A DNA stretch of 64,000 nucleotides from Campylobacter estrildidarum (GTDB lineage Bacteria; Campylobacterota; Campylobacteria; Campylobacterales; Campylobacteraceae). A program made the translations under genes and the position numbers. The stretch covers positions 124,001 through 188,000 of the forward strand of contig NZ_NXLZ01000001.1 in NCBI RefSeq assembly GCF_005406205.1. Reading direction: 5' to 3'. Positions within the stretch are counted from its first letter, which is position 1. Each line of letters starts with the position of its first letter. Of this stretch, positions 38,642 through 49,264 are shown piece by piece. The notes under the pieces were generated by a model. It was not told where the DNA came from. It did no database searches and saw nothing but the letters and a program-made list of their open reading frames with translations.

Positions 38642-40994
38642 TTTTTATCCTTAAAGCATTTAAAACTACTATTATACTACTAAAAGACATAGAAATCGCT
38701 GCGAATAAAGGGTTAATTAAACCCAAAAAAGCTAGAGGTATAGTACAGGCATTATAAAATAAAGAAAAGATTAAATTTTGTTTTATAATCTTATAGGTAT
38801 TTTTTGAAATTTGTATAGCATTTTTTAAAGAATTTAAATCATTTTTTAAAAGCAAAATATCACTACTTTCGATTGCCAAATCACTTCCTTCACGCAAACT
38901 TACAGAAACAGCAGCATATTTTAACGCCAAAGCATCATTAACCCCATCTCCTACAAACAAAACCTTTTTGTCTTTGCTTAATTGCTCTACTATTTGCATT
39001 TTTTCTTGAGGTAAGCAAGAGGCTTTAAAATCAAAAATTCCAAGTTCATTAGCAATTTTTTCAACTGCTTTTTTATGATCTCCACTTAAAATCATCACTT
39101 GAGTTTTTATGGATTTAAGATAAGCGATCAAATCCTTAGCTCCATCTCTTAAAACACTTGAGAATTCGAAATAAGCTAAAACCTCATCATTTTTGGCAAA
39201 AATAAAATGAGAATTATCAAATTCTTTATTAAAAGCTATGTTATTTTCTTGTAAAAATTTCAAATTTCCACCTAAAAAAACTTTATCGCTTATTACGGCC
39301 TTGATGCCCTTTGCTTGTATATTACTCACTTCTTTAAAATCCAAATTTAAACGTTTAGCGTTTTTATTTTTACTTAAAAATTGTGCGACACTTTTTGAAA
39401 TCGGATGATTTGAAAGCAAAACAAAACTATAAATTTCATTAACATTTAATTTTTCATGCAAGAAAAATTCTTTCACTTCTAATTTGGGTTTGGTTAAAAC
39501 TCCCGTTTTATCAAATACAACGATATTGCATTTTGAAAGATCCTCAACCACACTTGAACTCTTAAACAAAATCGCTTTTTTAAGTGCTCTACCAAGTGCT
39601 ACAAGATTGCTAACTGGAGTAGCCAAAGCTAAAGCACAAGGACAAGCTATGATTAAAACTGAAATGGCATTGATTAAAGAAATTTCAATTCCAGCCTTAT
39701 AATAAAAAAACCACACCAAAAAGCATATCAAAGCAAAACTTAAAATCACGCGAGAAAAATAAGAAGAAATTTGAGAAACCAAACTTTCAAGTTTTGCTTT
39801 TTTCATACTTGCAAATTCTAAAAGCTTTATAATTTGGCTCAATTTAGAATCATTATAAATTTTACTCGCCTCATATTCTATACTTCCATCTAGAACAATA
39901 CAAGCCGAATTTACAGCATCACCTATTCCAATCAAGCAGGGCTCATTTTCTCCACTCAAAGATGAAGTATCTACACTTGCTTCTCCTTTTTTGCAAATTC
40001 CATCTATTAAAATTTTATCTCCGCTTTTAAGTAAAATTCGATCTCCTATGCATACTTTTTGCACTTCTTTAGGACTAAAATCTTTTCCATTAAAAACCAT
40101 AACTTCATTTTGCAAAAAATCATTTAATCCGTCTATAGTATCTAAGGCACGTTTTTTACTAAACATTTCAAGATATTTTCCTATAAATACAAAACAAATA
40201 ATCATCGCAACCGAGTCAAAATAAACCTCGGAAGATCTTGTAAACATAGCCCACAAAGAATAACTATAAGCCAAAGTAGCACCGCTAATGACTAAAGTAT
40301 CCATATTAAGGCTTTTGAGTTTTAAAGATCTCAAAGCACTTTTATAAAAATTAGATCCGGTATAAAAAAGAACAGGAGAGCAAAGAACAAATTCAAAAAA
40401 ATTCAAAATATCCTTTATATCTCTATCCATACCGCTAAAAAAACCAGCATATTTTGCTACAGCAATCCACATAATATTCATCACACAAGCAATGCCTACT
40501 ATAAGCTTAGAATAAAACTCCCTTTTTATTAGATCAGCTTTTTTGGAACTTTTAGCAGGATTATACGCACTTGCTTTATAACCTATACTTTCAATTAAAT
40601 TTAAAATTTGACTCAAAGAAATATTTTTTTCATCAAAAACTATTCTTGCCTTATGACTTAAATGATTGATATCTAGTTCTAAAATTCCTTGTTGTTTAAT
40701 CAAAATTTTTTCATTTAGCCACACACAAGCTGCACATTCAATACCATGTATCATAAGATAAATTTCACTAAAACCCTCTTTGGTTTGAGTGATAAATTCA
40801 TCATAATTTTTATTTGAGAATTCTAAATTTACAGGTTTTAAAGATCGGTCTCCTAATCTTTCATAAAATTCATCCAAGCCCGTTTCATGTAAGATTTTCC
40901 AAACGCTCTCACAGCCTTTACAACAAAAAAATTTATCTTTATAAAGAATCATTTGGGATTTTTGATAACTTAATCTACAATGTTCACATTTCAT
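38634..40994 (-). CDS. ccoI: Cbb3-oxidase assembly copper P1B-ATPase CcoI
   Basis: CcoI is a copper-exporting ATPase that supplies copper for cbb3 oxidase assembly. The 786-residue protein has an N-terminal Cys-rich metal domain (MKCEHCRLSYQ, FFCCKGCESVW), an HMA-type domain with CAACVW, eight membrane helices, the copper motif ACPCALALATP, the phosphorylation motif VVFDKTGVLTKPK and hinge FVGDGVNDALAL. Pairing with ccoS separates it from CopA. The phosphorylation loop reads DKTGVLT, where most P-type ATPases have DKTGTLT; the phosphorylated Asp is kept. It equals Cj1155c. Confidence 0.9.
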   Translation of the reverse strand: MKCEHCRLSYQKSQMILYKDKFFCCKGCESVWKILHETGLDEFYERLGDRSLKPVNLEFSNKNYDEFITQTKEGFSEIYLMIHGIECAACVWLNEKILIKQQGILELDINHLSHKARIVFDEKNISLSQILNLIESIGYKASAYNPAKSSKKADLIKREFYSKLIVGIACVMNIMWIAVAKYAGFFSGMDRDIKDILNFFEFVLCSPVLFYTGSNFYKSALRSLKLKSLNMDTLVISGATLAYSYSLWAMFTRSSEVYFDSVAMIICFVFIGKYLEMFSKKRALDTIDGLNDFLQNEVMVFNGKDFSPKEVQKVCIGDRILLKSGDKILIDGICKKGEASVDTSSLSGENEPCLIGIGDAVNSACIVLDGSIEYEASKIYNDSKLSQIIKLLEFASMKKAKLESLVSQISSYFSRVILSFALICFLVWFFYYKAGIEISLINAISVLIIACPCALALATPVSNLVALGRALKKAILFKSSSVVEDLSKCNIVVFDKTGVLTKPKLEVKEFFLHEKLNVNEIYSFVLLSNHPISKSVAQFLSKNKNAKRLNLDFKEVSNIQAKGIKAVISDKVFLGGNLKFLQENNIAFNKEFDNSHFIFAKNDEVLAYFEFSSVLRDGAKDLIAYLKSIKTQVMILSGDHKKAVEKIANELGIFDFKASCLPQEKMQIVEQLSKDKKVLFVGDGVNDALALKYAAVSVSLREGSDLAIESSDILLLKNDLNSLKNAIQISKNTYKIIKQNLIFSLFYNACTIPLAFLGLINPLFAAISMSFSSIIVVLNALRIKNE

Positions 40995-41049
40995 AATTAA
41001 TCTTTAAAAAATATTTTTTTATAATTATAAACAAATAAATGCAAATTAT

Positions 41050-41079
41050 TTGACAAAAAGTGTATTTTTTTATTAAAAT
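41050..41079 (+). promoter_or_regulatory. Putative rho promoter
   Basis: TTGACA at 41050-41055 and TAAAAT at 41074-41079 are separated by 18 bases, an unusually complete sigma-70 promoter for Campylobacter. The leader to the rho ATG is about 45 bases and contains GAGG before the start. Confidence 0.6.
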
Positions 41080-41131
41080 CACAATTTTAATTTACTACTG
41101 CAAATGACTGCATAATTTCTTGCGAGGTTTT

Positions 41132-42430
41132 ATGGAAAAAGAAAAAAAACAACATCAAAGAACCCATATTCCAGTTGAGGGTTATAAAATAGAAGACTTG
41201 AAATTACTTGATTTAGAAAATTTAGTCAAAATCGCAAATGAATGCGAAATAGAAAATCCACGCGAATTTCGTCGCCAAGAGCTTATTTTTGAAATTTTAA
41301 AAGCACAAACTAAAAAAGGTGGTTTTATACTTTTTACAGGAATCTTAGAAATTTCAAGCGAAGGCTATGGCTTTTTAAGAGGTATGGATTCTAACTTAAG
41401 TGATAGTGTTAATGATGCTTATGTTTCTAATTCTCAAATTCGTAAATTTGCACTGCGTGTGGGCGATATCGTCACAGGGCAAGTTAGAGAACCTAAAGAT
41501 CAAGAAAAATATTACGCGCTTTTAAAAATCGAAGCGATCAATTATATGCCTTTACAAGAAGCCAAAGAAAGGCCATTATTTGACAATCTAACCCCGATTT
41601 TCCCTACTGAAAAAATCAAACTTGAATACGATGCTATGAAATTAACAGGACGTGTTTTAGATCTTTTTACTCCTATAGGAAAAGGACAACGTGGGCTTAT
41701 CGTAGCGCCACCTAGAACAGGTAAAACAGAACTCATGAAAGAATTAGCAGCTGCAATTGCTAGAAATCATCCAGAAATGCATTTAATTGTTCTTTTAGTT
41801 GATGAAAGACCAGAAGAAGTAACCGATATGCAACGTTGTGTTAAAGGTGAGGTTTTTAGCTCTACTTTTGACTTACCTGCTTATAACCACGTTCGCGTTG
41901 CAGAACTTGTTATAGAAAAAGCAAAAAGAATGGTTGAAACAGGTAAAGATGTTATCATTTTACTTGATAGTATCACAAGACTTGCTAGAGCTTACAATAC
42001 AGCAACTCCTAGCAGTGGAAAAGTTTTAAGTGGTGGTGTGGATGCAAACGCACTGCATAAACCAAAACGCTTTTTTGGTGCCGCTAGAAATATAGAAAAT
42101 GGCGGATCTTTAACCATCATAGCTACAGCACTAATCGACACGGGCTCAAGAATGGATGATGTGATTTTTGAAGAATTTAAAGGAACGGGAAATAGTGAAA
42201 TTGTGCTTGATAGAAATATTTCTGATAGAAGAATTTACCCTGCAATCAATATCATCAAATCAGGAACAAGAAAAGAAGAACTTTTACAAGGTGTTGCTGA
42301 ACTTCAAAAAATTTGGGCGATACGCTCTGCTATTTCTCAAATGGATGACATTGAAGCTCTTAAATTTTTATATTCAAAAATGTTAAAGACTAAAGATAAT
42401 GTCGAGCTTTTATCTATAATGAATGAGTAA
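41132..42430 (+). CDS. rho: Transcription termination factor Rho
   Basis: Rho is the hexameric RNA helicase that ends untranslated transcripts. The 432-residue protein has the RNA-binding cold-shock-like domain ([15 protein letters not shown]), Walker A APPRTGKT around residue 190, [12 protein letters not shown], and the ATPase domain [17 protein letters not shown] chose the ATG at 41132 ([11 protein letters not shown]), giving the normal Campylobacter length with GAGG upstream. Its stop overlaps the possible first codon of dnaX. Confidence 0.97.
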   Translation: MEKEKKQHQRTHIPVEGYKIEDLKLLDLENLVKIANECEIENPREFRRQELIFEILKAQTKKGGFILFTGILEISSEGYGFLRGMDSNLSDSVNDAYVSNSQIRKFALRVGDIVTGQVREPKDQEKYYALLKIEAINYMPLQEAKERPLFDNLTPIFPTEKIKLEYDAMKLTGRVLDLFTPIGKGQRGLIVAPPRTGKTELMKELAAAIARNHPEMHLIVLLVDERPEEVTDMQRCVKGEVFSSTFDLPAYNHVRVAELVIEKAKRMVETGKDVIILLDSITRLARAYNTATPSSGKVLSGGVDANALHKPKRFFGAARNIENGGSLTIIATALIDTGSRMDDVIFEEFKGTGNSEIVLDRNISDRRIYPAINIIKSGTRKEELLQGVAELQKIWAIRSAISQMDDIEALKFLYSKMLKTKDNVELLSIMNE

Positions 42431-43964
42431 AAAAATGCTTCAAGCGCTAGCTGTTAAATACAGACCAAAAACCTTTGATGAACTTATAGGACAAAAAACT
42501 GTTAGCACCAGCTTAAAATATGCACTCAACAATAATCGCTTGGCCCATGCTTATCTTTTTTCAGGTTTAAGAGGTAGTGGAAAAACATCTAGTGCTAGAA
42601 TTTTTTCTCGGGCTTTAGTTTGTGATCAAGGACCTAGCGATACTCCTTGTGGAACTTGTAAGCAATGTATTGCGGCTTTAGAGGGAAAACACATCGATAT
42701 TATAGAAATGGATGCAGCAAGTAATCGTGGGCTTGAAGATATACAAGCTTTGATCGAACAAACTAAATACGCTCCTTCTATGGCTCGTTTTAAAATTTTC
42801 ATTATCGATGAAGTGCATATGCTTACCCCTCAAGCTGCAAATGCTCTTTTAAAAACCTTAGAAGAACCGCCAAGCTATGTAAAATTCATACTTGCAACTA
42901 CCGATCCTTTAAAACTTCCAGCCACTGTTTTATCAAGAACTCAACATTTTCGCTTTAAGCAAATTCCGCAAAGTGAAATTCAAAACCATCTTAAAGAAAT
43001 TCTCATCAAAGAAAATGTTCATTTTGAAGAAGAAGCTTTGAAATTTCTTGCAAGAAGTGGCAATGGTTCTTTAAGAGATACACTGACTTTGCTTGATCAA
43101 GCTATTATTTTTTGTCAAAATGATATTAGCGTGCTTAAAATCACTGATATGTTAGGTTTTTTAGATCCAAACAAAATCAAAGAATTTTATCATGCTATTT
43201 TGACTAAAGACAAAGAAAAAGTTTTTGAATTTTTGGATGAACTTAAAGAATACGAAGCCTCTAGTGTTATAGATGAAATGTTATTTTATCTTAAGGAAAG
43301 TTTTTTTGCTAAAAGCACTGAATTTTCAACTTTAATCTACGAAAGATTTTTCCGAATTTTAGCCCGTGCAAAAAGTATAGTTTGTGATGATGATAGTTTT
43401 ACACTTTGTGTGATGGCTTTTATGATGATGGAGGCAAGTTATCTAAAAGAAATTGATACACAAATCAATGAAATCGATCAAAGAAAAACAGAAAATGTCG
43501 CACCAAAAATCACACCGATTTTAGAACAAAAAATTGAGGAAAAACCAAAAGCAAAAAATGCCTATGAATTGCTTTTAGAAGCTATATACGATAGAGATTA
43601 TGAACTTGGGGAATGTTTTGAAAAAAGCACTCGATTTATCAGTTATGAAGATGAGATTTTAACGATAAGTTCTAATGCAACAGGGGAAAATCGTACCCAG
43701 CTTAATAAAGGCTTTAAACTCATACAAGAACTTTTAAAAAATAAATTGGGACAAAATGCGAAAATTGCCGTCCAAAAAGAAATTGCTATAGATGAAAGCA
43801 AACTCCAATCCATAACTCAAGAACCCAGTACTCTTTCTAATTCAAAGCTAGATTTAAATTCTTCATTTAGCGAACTCAAACAAGGATCTAAAAAATTTGA
43901 TCCTGAAGAAGATGTTAAAAATGCTTTAAAAGATTGTTTTGGAGAGCCTCAAATTCAAAAATAG
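42423..43964 (+). CDS. dnaX: DNA polymerase III subunits gamma/tau
   Basis: DnaX forms the clamp-loader core that loads the beta clamp. The 513-residue protein has [12 protein letters not shown], Walker [12 protein letters not shown], a four-Cys zinc module ([16 protein letters not shown]), IIDEVHML (Walker B DExx) and [17 protein letters not shown] (sensor 1). The ATG at 42423 overlaps the end of rho; an ATG at 42435 ([11 protein letters not shown]) is equally credible and better matches related proteins. The C-terminal third is diverged, as usual. Confidence 0.95.
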   Translation: MSKKMLQALAVKYRPKTFDELIGQKTVSTSLKYALNNNRLAHAYLFSGLRGSGKTSSARIFSRALVCDQGPSDTPCGTCKQCIAALEGKHIDIIEMDAASNRGLEDIQALIEQTKYAPSMARFKIFIIDEVHMLTPQAANALLKTLEEPPSYVKFILATTDPLKLPATVLSRTQHFRFKQIPQSEIQNHLKEILIKENVHFEEEALKFLARSGNGSLRDTLTLLDQAIIFCQNDISVLKITDMLGFLDPNKIKEFYHAILTKDKEKVFEFLDELKEYEASSVIDEMLFYLKESFFAKSTEFSTLIYERFFRILARAKSIVCDDDSFTLCVMAFMMMEASYLKEIDTQINEIDQRKTENVAPKITPILEQKIEEKPKAKNAYELLLEAIYDRDYELGECFEKSTRFISYEDEILTISSNATGENRTQLNKGFKLIQELLKNKLGQNAKIAVQKEIAIDESKLQSITQEPSTLSNSKLDLNSSFSELKQGSKKFDPEEDVKNALKDCFGEPQIQK

Positions 43965-44036
43965 TATTATTTAAGACTAATATAATCCTATTTTGATAGT
44001 ATTTTAAAAAATATTATCAAAAAATAAGGAAGCAAA

Positions 44037-45938
44037 ATGCAAAGAAGAGATTTTCTCAACGGAATGGCTCTAGCTATTGTCGCAGGTATGACTCCATTAC
44101 AATTACTCTACGGCAAAGATAGTAAAATAAAAGACTTTACGAAAGAATATTATCCTCCACAATGGCTAGGACTTCGAGGAAGCAATAATAAAAGTTATCA
44201 ATACGCTCATATGTTAAGAGATGGGGATAAATTTAATTTTAGCAGTATAAAACCTAAAGAAAATTATGATTTAGTGATAGTTGGAGCTGGAATTAGCGGA
44301 TTAGCTGCAGCTTGTTTTTATCAAGAAAAATTTGGAAAAGACAAAAAAATTTTAATCCTTGACAATCACGATGATTTTGGAGGTCACGCTAGACGTAACG
44401 AAATCAAACTTGATGATGGAACTATTTTAAGCTATGGAGGTAGTGAAAGTTTTCAATCTCCAAAAGCGCTTTACTCTAAAGAAGTAGTTAAACTTTTAAA
44501 TTCACTTGGAGTAAATATAGACGATCTAGCAAAACGTTTTGACGTAAATTTTTATCCTGATTTAAAACTCAGCAGAGGTGTATATTTTTCAAAAGAAAAT
44601 TTCGGTGTAGATAAAGTTGTTAATGGAAATCCTAGAAAAGTAATTTGCGATGATATTCCAGAATCCAAAAATAACGGAAAAAGCATTGAAGACTTTATCA
44701 AAGATTTTCCACTAAATTCTAAAGATAAAAAAGATTTAATTACGCTTTTTAAAAGCGATAAAGATTATCTTAAAGGTATGAGTAAAGAAGAAAAAGAAGA
44801 ATATATAACTAAAACAAGTTATAAAAAATTTCTAGAAGATAAAGTAAAGCTTTCTGAAAAGGCAATAACATTTTTCGAAGGCATGACAGATGATTTCCTA
44901 GCCTTAGGCATAGATGCAACTTCTTGTGAAGACGCTAGAGCTTCATTTTTGCCAGGTTTTGATAAATTAGGACTTGATCCTATCGAAGGAGAAGCTTTGG
45001 CTGAGATGGAAGAACCTTATATTTATCATTGTGCTGATGGAAATGCGACAGTTGCAAGATTGATGGTAAGAAGACTCATTCCTAAAGTGTCAAAAAAGGG
45101 CAAAAATATGGATGATGTTACCTTGGCTCATTTTGATTATTCAAAACTTGACAACCCTAAAAATAAAGTTCGCCTACGATTAAACAGCACTGTTATCAAT
45201 GTAGAAAATACGAAAAATGGAGCTTTGGTAAGCTATGTCAATCAAGGAAAAAAATACAGAGTAAAAACCAAAAACGTTGTAATGGCTAACTATAATAGTA
45301 TGATTCCTTACATCATTCCTACTTTACCTAAAGAACAAAAAGAAGCTTTAAGTAAAAATGTAAAAACATCTTTACTTCATACTAAAGTTATTATAAGCAA
45401 TTGGGAGCCTTTTATGAAGCTTGGAGTTCATGAAATTTATTCTCCAAAAATGCCTTACGCTAGAACAAAACTTGATTACCCAGTAGATATGGGTGGCTAT
45501 CATCATCCAAGAGATCCAAAAAAGCCTATATGCGTTCATATGGTTTGCTCTCCTTTAGCTTTAGCAAACATTCAAGGTATTGATCTTGAAGGACTCGATG
45601 CTAGAGATAGAGCTAGAGTAGGCAGAAATTTATTATTTACTATAAGTTTTGAAGAACACGAAAAAATTATAAGAAATCAACTTCAAGGAATGTTAGGTTC
45701 TGCAGGTTTTAATCACAAAAAAGACATATTGGCTATTGTTGTAAATCGCTGGGGACATTGCTATTCTTATACAGAAAATAGTCTTTATGATGATCCAAAA
45801 GAAGCAGAAAAAACTAGACTTACAGCAAGAAAACCTTTCGGTAATATTGTAATAGCCAATTCAGATTCGTACTGGTCTGCTTATATGCACTCAGCAATTG
45901 ATCAAGCATATCGTGCAGTTAATGAAATTGAGATTTAG
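44037..45938 (+). CDS. Tat-exported FAD-dependent oxidoreductase, spermidine dehydrogenase-like
   Basis: The 633-residue protein starts MQRRDFLNGMALAIVAGMTP, a twin-arginine signal (RRDFLNG), so it is probably folded with cofactor and exported by Tat. The FAD domain has VIVGAGISGLAAACF near residue 80 (GxGxxG) and ILILDNHDDFGGHARRNE. The RRDFLNG start, size and domain order recall SpdH-type spermidine dehydrogenases and amine oxidases (NAD(P)-binding-8 class); the substrate is inferred. It follows AAGGAAG at the right spacing, 72 bases after dnaX, and its stop overlaps the convergent copA by 4 bases. In NCTC 11168, as I recall, only small hydrophobic genes lie here. Confidence 0.78.
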   Translation: MQRRDFLNGMALAIVAGMTPLQLLYGKDSKIKDFTKEYYPPQWLGLRGSNNKSYQYAHMLRDGDKFNFSSIKPKENYDLVIVGAGISGLAAACFYQEKFGKDKKILILDNHDDFGGHARRNEIKLDDGTILSYGGSESFQSPKALYSKEVVKLLNSLGVNIDDLAKRFDVNFYPDLKLSRGVYFSKENFGVDKVVNGNPRKVICDDIPESKNNGKSIEDFIKDFPLNSKDKKDLITLFKSDKDYLKGMSKEEKEEYITKTSYKKFLEDKVKLSEKAITFFEGMTDDFLALGIDATSCEDARASFLPGFDKLGLDPIEGEALAEMEEPYIYHCADGNATVARLMVRRLIPKVSKKGKNMDDVTLAHFDYSKLDNPKNKVRLRLNSTVINVENTKNGALVSYVNQGKKYRVKTKNVVMANYNSMIPYIIPTLPKEQKEALSKNVKTSLLHTKVIISNWEPFMKLGVHEIYSPKMPYARTKLDYPVDMGGYHHPRDPKKPICVHMVCSPLALANIQGIDLEGLDARDRARVGRNLLFTISFEEHEKIIRNQLQGMLGSAGFNHKKDILAIVVNRWGHCYSYTENSLYDDPKEAEKTRLTARKPFGNIVIANSDSYWSAYMHSAIDQAYRAVNEIEI

Positions 45939-48040
45939 ATTTTTCTAAGTCTCAAAGAATTAAGTACTACAGTTATAGAGCTAAAACACATAGCCAAAGC
46001 TGCAAAATGAGGACTCAAGGTTAAAAAAGGTATAAAACCAGCTGCGATAGGAATGCAAAGTGTATTATAAATAAAAGCCCAAAAAAGATTTAATTTGATT
46101 ATTTTTCTTATTTTTCTAGAAAGAGAAAAAGAGTATAAAATATTTTCTAAATTTTCATTGATTAAAATAAAATCCCCAGTTTTTTTAGCCAATTCATTAG
46201 CCTTTGAAAAACTCATACTCACGCTCGCCAACGATAATCCTGCTGCGTCATTTAAGCCATCTCCTACAAATAAAGATTCTTTGGAATTTTTAATAATTTG
46301 AAGTTTTTCTTCTGGTTTTAATTGTGCATAAAAACCATCTACATTTAATTCTTTTGCTATTTTTTCAACGCTTTCTTGATTATCTCCGCTTAAAATTATG
46401 CTTTTAATGCCCTGCTTTTTTAATCCTACTATGAGTTCTTTTGCATTCTCTTTTAAAGAACTATCAAGCAAAACTCCTCCTAGGCAATAAGAATTTTTTG
46501 CAAAATACGCCTTGATACTGCCTAAATTTTTAAATTGATTAAAAAATTGATCGCATTGTTTAGTATCTACACCTTTGCTATCTAAAAAATACCGACTTCC
46601 TATAAGATACATATCATCGTTTTCTTTATAAGTAATACCTTCGCCTGAAATAATATTAACTTCGCCTTTTAATTTTGATTTGATATTTTTACTCAAACTT
46701 TTTGCAATAGGATGAGAACTTAAAGTCTCGATTTCACATAATTTTTCAAAATCTTCTTGACTTAAATTATGTTTAATAATATCCAATTCTTCTTTAGTCA
46801 GTGTTCCAGTTTTATCAAAATAAGCAAGTTTAATCTGACTAAGTTTTTCTAAGGCTGCAGGATTTTTAAGTAAAATAAAATTTCTAGCTGCATTTGAACT
46901 TGCTATTGTCAATGCAATCGGTGTTGCAAGTCCTAAAGCACAAGGACAAGAGATTAAAAGTACAGCACAAGCGCGTAAAAAAGCTGTATTTAAATTCTCC
47001 TTAAAAAACCAAAATACAAATACAAATAAAGCTAATGCAATGATACTTGCTACAAAATATTTAGAAATTTTATCAGTTAAAGTTTCCAATGGAGTTTTAA
47101 TATTTCCTGCATAAAAAACAAGATTTTTTATTTGTTCTAAGGTACTATCCATTGCTTTTTTACTTGCTTTAATTTTTAGCATACCATTCAAAACAATACC
47201 ACCAGCTTGCACTTCATCGTTTTCTTTTTTTAAAATAGGAAAAAATTCTCCATTTAAAAAACTCATATCTACTTCAGCACTTCCACTTAGTATCACCCCA
47301 TCGACAACGATACTTTCACCTTCTTTAACCAAAATAATATCTCCATCCTTAACAAAAGCGCTAGAAATTTCTTCAACTTCATCATTCTCAAGTAAAATTC
47401 TTGCCTTTTTTGTATCGATTTTTTCAAGAGTTTTTTGGTAATTTTCAGCCTTTAATTTAATCTTATTTTCAAGATATTTCCCTAAAAGCACAAAAGAAAT
47501 AATCATCATAGCACCACTAAAATATAAATATCCTCCATTAAAAACTTTAAAATATTCCAAACAAGAATATATAAAGGCACTTAAAGTTCCTAAAGCTATA
47601 AGAGTATTCATATCTAAATTTTTATTTTTAAATCCTAAAAAAGCGTGAGAAAAAAAATCTCTTCCGCAGTAAAAAATTCCAAAAAAACTTAAAAGCATTT
47701 GCATATTTTGAGAAAAAAAACTTTGATTAAACATTTCAAAATACATCACAACAACACTTAAAACTATACTTAAAAGTAAATTTTTTCTAAGCTCGATGTG
47801 TTTTTTTATTTTATACTCTTCTAAGCTTTGTTCGTCTTCTAAAATTTCAAAACCTAATTTTTTTATTTTTTCTAGAATTTCTTTACGCTTTTCATCTTTT
47901 TGGATTAGAAAAATGCCACTAGAATTAATATAAGAAACACTAGCATCTTCAACGCCATCGATTTTTTTACAAGCACGTTCTATAGCATTGGAACAATTGA
48001 CACAAGTCATTTTTCCTATTTTTACACGAAATTCTTGCAT
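45935..48040 (-). CDS. copA: Copper-exporting P1B-type ATPase CopA
   Basis: CopA pumps Cu(I) out of the cytoplasm. The 701-residue protein has one HMA metal-binding domain (KIGKMTCVNCSNAIERA, CxxC), eight membrane helices, the transport motif SCPCALGLATPIA, the phosphorylation motif AYFDKTGTLTKEE, the HP motif LSSHPIAKSLS and hinge SLFVGDGLNDAAGL. The TGE motif is altered: SFLNGEFFPI, with NGE in place of TGE. It lies 2 bases after the small HMA protein gene. Position matches Cj1161c. Confidence 0.92.
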   Translation of the reverse strand: MQEFRVKIGKMTCVNCSNAIERACKKIDGVEDASVSYINSSGIFLIQKDEKRKEILEKIKKLGFEILEDEQSLEEYKIKKHIELRKNLLLSIVLSVVVMYFEMFNQSFFSQNMQMLLSFFGIFYCGRDFFSHAFLGFKNKNLDMNTLIALGTLSAFIYSCLEYFKVFNGGYLYFSGAMMIISFVLLGKYLENKIKLKAENYQKTLEKIDTKKARILLENDEVEEISSAFVKDGDIILVKEGESIVVDGVILSGSAEVDMSFLNGEFFPILKKENDEVQAGGIVLNGMLKIKASKKAMDSTLEQIKNLVFYAGNIKTPLETLTDKISKYFVASIIALALFVFVFWFFKENLNTAFLRACAVLLISCPCALGLATPIALTIASSNAARNFILLKNPAALEKLSQIKLAYFDKTGTLTKEELDIIKHNLSQEDFEKLCEIETLSSHPIAKSLSKNIKSKLKGEVNIISGEGITYKENDDMYLIGSRYFLDSKGVDTKQCDQFFNQFKNLGSIKAYFAKNSYCLGGVLLDSSLKENAKELIVGLKKQGIKSIILSGDNQESVEKIAKELNVDGFYAQLKPEEKLQIIKNSKESLFVGDGLNDAAGLSLASVSMSFSKANELAKKTGDFILINENLENILYSFSLSRKIRKIIKLNLFWAFIYNTLCIPIAAGFIPFLTLSPHFAALAMCFSSITVVLNSLRLRKI

Positions 48041-48042
48041 TT

Positions 48043-48237
48043 TTATATACGCTCTACGATTTCAAATCCTAATTCTTTAAAATCATGTTCAAAATTTTCT
48101 AATTGTTCTTCTTTTAGATCAATACTTAAAATTTTATTTTCCAAATCAATATCTATTAAACCGTACTCATCTTGTAAGGAATTTTTTATCAAATTTACAC
48201 AATTTATACAATTGACATTGTTTACTTTAAAATTCAT
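48043..48237 (-). CDS. CopZ-like HMA metal-binding protein
   Basis: The 64-residue protein is a single HMA-type ferredoxin-like fold: FKVNNVNCINCVNLIKNSL carries the CxxC metal site (CINC). The usual family motif is GMTCxxC; here GM is replaced by NVN. It is probably a cytoplasmic copper chaperone for CopA, encoded just downstream. Its start overlaps the stop of the CDF gene by 1 base. Confidence 0.83.
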   Translation of the reverse strand: MNFKVNNVNCINCVNLIKNSLQDEYGLIDIDLENKILSIDLKEEQLENFEHDFKELGFEIVERI

Positions 48238-49178
48238 TAATTCTCCTTTTTTATTACACTTGGTTGCATTGTAATATGTCCTATATTAAAATTCTTTAAA
48301 AGCTCGTTTGAAAGATCTTGATAAAGAATTTCAAATTCTGATAAATTTTGTATATCAACCTCAATATGTAAGGTCGCTACAAACATTTTATTCGTAATTT
48401 CTACGATATGTAAATCCAAAATTTTACCCACCTGATGGTGTTTCAAAATCATTTCTTCAACACTCTTTACATCTACAGGCGAGGTTTCTAGTAAAATATT
48501 AATACTTTTTCTTAATAACTTAATCGCCCATCTTAAAAGTAAAAGAGATAAAATCAAAGCCAAAATTGTATCAATATAAACAATTTGAGTGTAATAAACA
48601 ACAATTCCACCAACAATCACAACTAAAGATCCAAGCAAATCGCTCATCATATGTAAAAAGGCAGACTTGATATTGACATTATCTAAATTTGCTCCTTTAA
48701 ACATCAAAAAAGCATTAAAAGCATTAACTAAAAATCCTAAAATAGCAACCATTATCATGGTTTTTGCGTCTATATCTACAGGATAAAATAATTTTTCTAT
48801 GCTTTCATAAATAATAAAAATTGCAGATAAAATAATCGTCAAAGCATTGATAAAAGCAACTAAAATTTCTAATCTAAAATAACCAAAAGTTTTTTGTTTA
48901 TCTTCAAATTTTTCAATAGCAATGATTGCAAAAAAACTAAGTCCTAAGGCAAAAACATCAGAAAACATATGTAAAGTATCACTCAATAACGCTAAAGAAT
49001 TTGAAAGTATAGAATATACAAATTGCACAAGCATCATTAAAAAAGTCATAATTAAAGATATTTTTAAAATTTTTTTATCCATGTTGCGAGCATCTGAATG
49101 ATCATACGTATGATGCTTATGAGAATGATTATGATGGCATTTTTCTATAAGAGGTTTATGTAATAAATATTTTTGCAT
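48237..49178 (-). CDS. Cation diffusion facilitator (CDF) metal exporter
   Basis: The 313-residue protein has six membrane helices and a C-terminal cytoplasmic ferredoxin-like domain (HHQVGKILDLHIVEI). The metal sites LLSDTLHMFSDVF (HxxxD in TM2) and LHMMSDLLGSL (TM5) fit Zn/Co exporters of the CzcD/ZitB type. The N-terminus is His-rich: CHHNHSHKHHTYDHSD, eight His in about 20 residues, likely a metal-binding tail. It leads the CDF-copZ-copA run. Confidence 0.9.
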   Translation of the reverse strand: MQKYLLHKPLIEKCHHNHSHKHHTYDHSDARNMDKKILKISLIMTFLMMLVQFVYSILSNSLALLSDTLHMFSDVFALGLSFFAIIAIEKFEDKQKTFGYFRLEILVAFINALTIILSAIFIIYESIEKLFYPVDIDAKTMIMVAILGFLVNAFNAFLMFKGANLDNVNIKSAFLHMMSDLLGSLVVIVGGIVVYYTQIVYIDTILALILSLLLLRWAIKLLRKSINILLETSPVDVKSVEEMILKHHQVGKILDLHIVEITNKMFVATLHIEVDIQNLSEFEILYQDLSNELLKNFNIGHITMQPSVIKKEN

Positions 49179-49264
49179 TTTTATCCTTTTTTATTATTGT
49201 AGAATATTAAATTAACAAAAGGATAAAATTTTAAAAAGAAAAGAAAAAAATTAAGCTCAAAACT

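Noticed and set aside
48035-48274. Plus-strand frame of 79 codons opposite the CopZ-like gene
   Set aside because: The minus strand has a convincing CxxC metal protein in an overlapping operon; the plus frame is a Ser/Phe-rich mirror of it.
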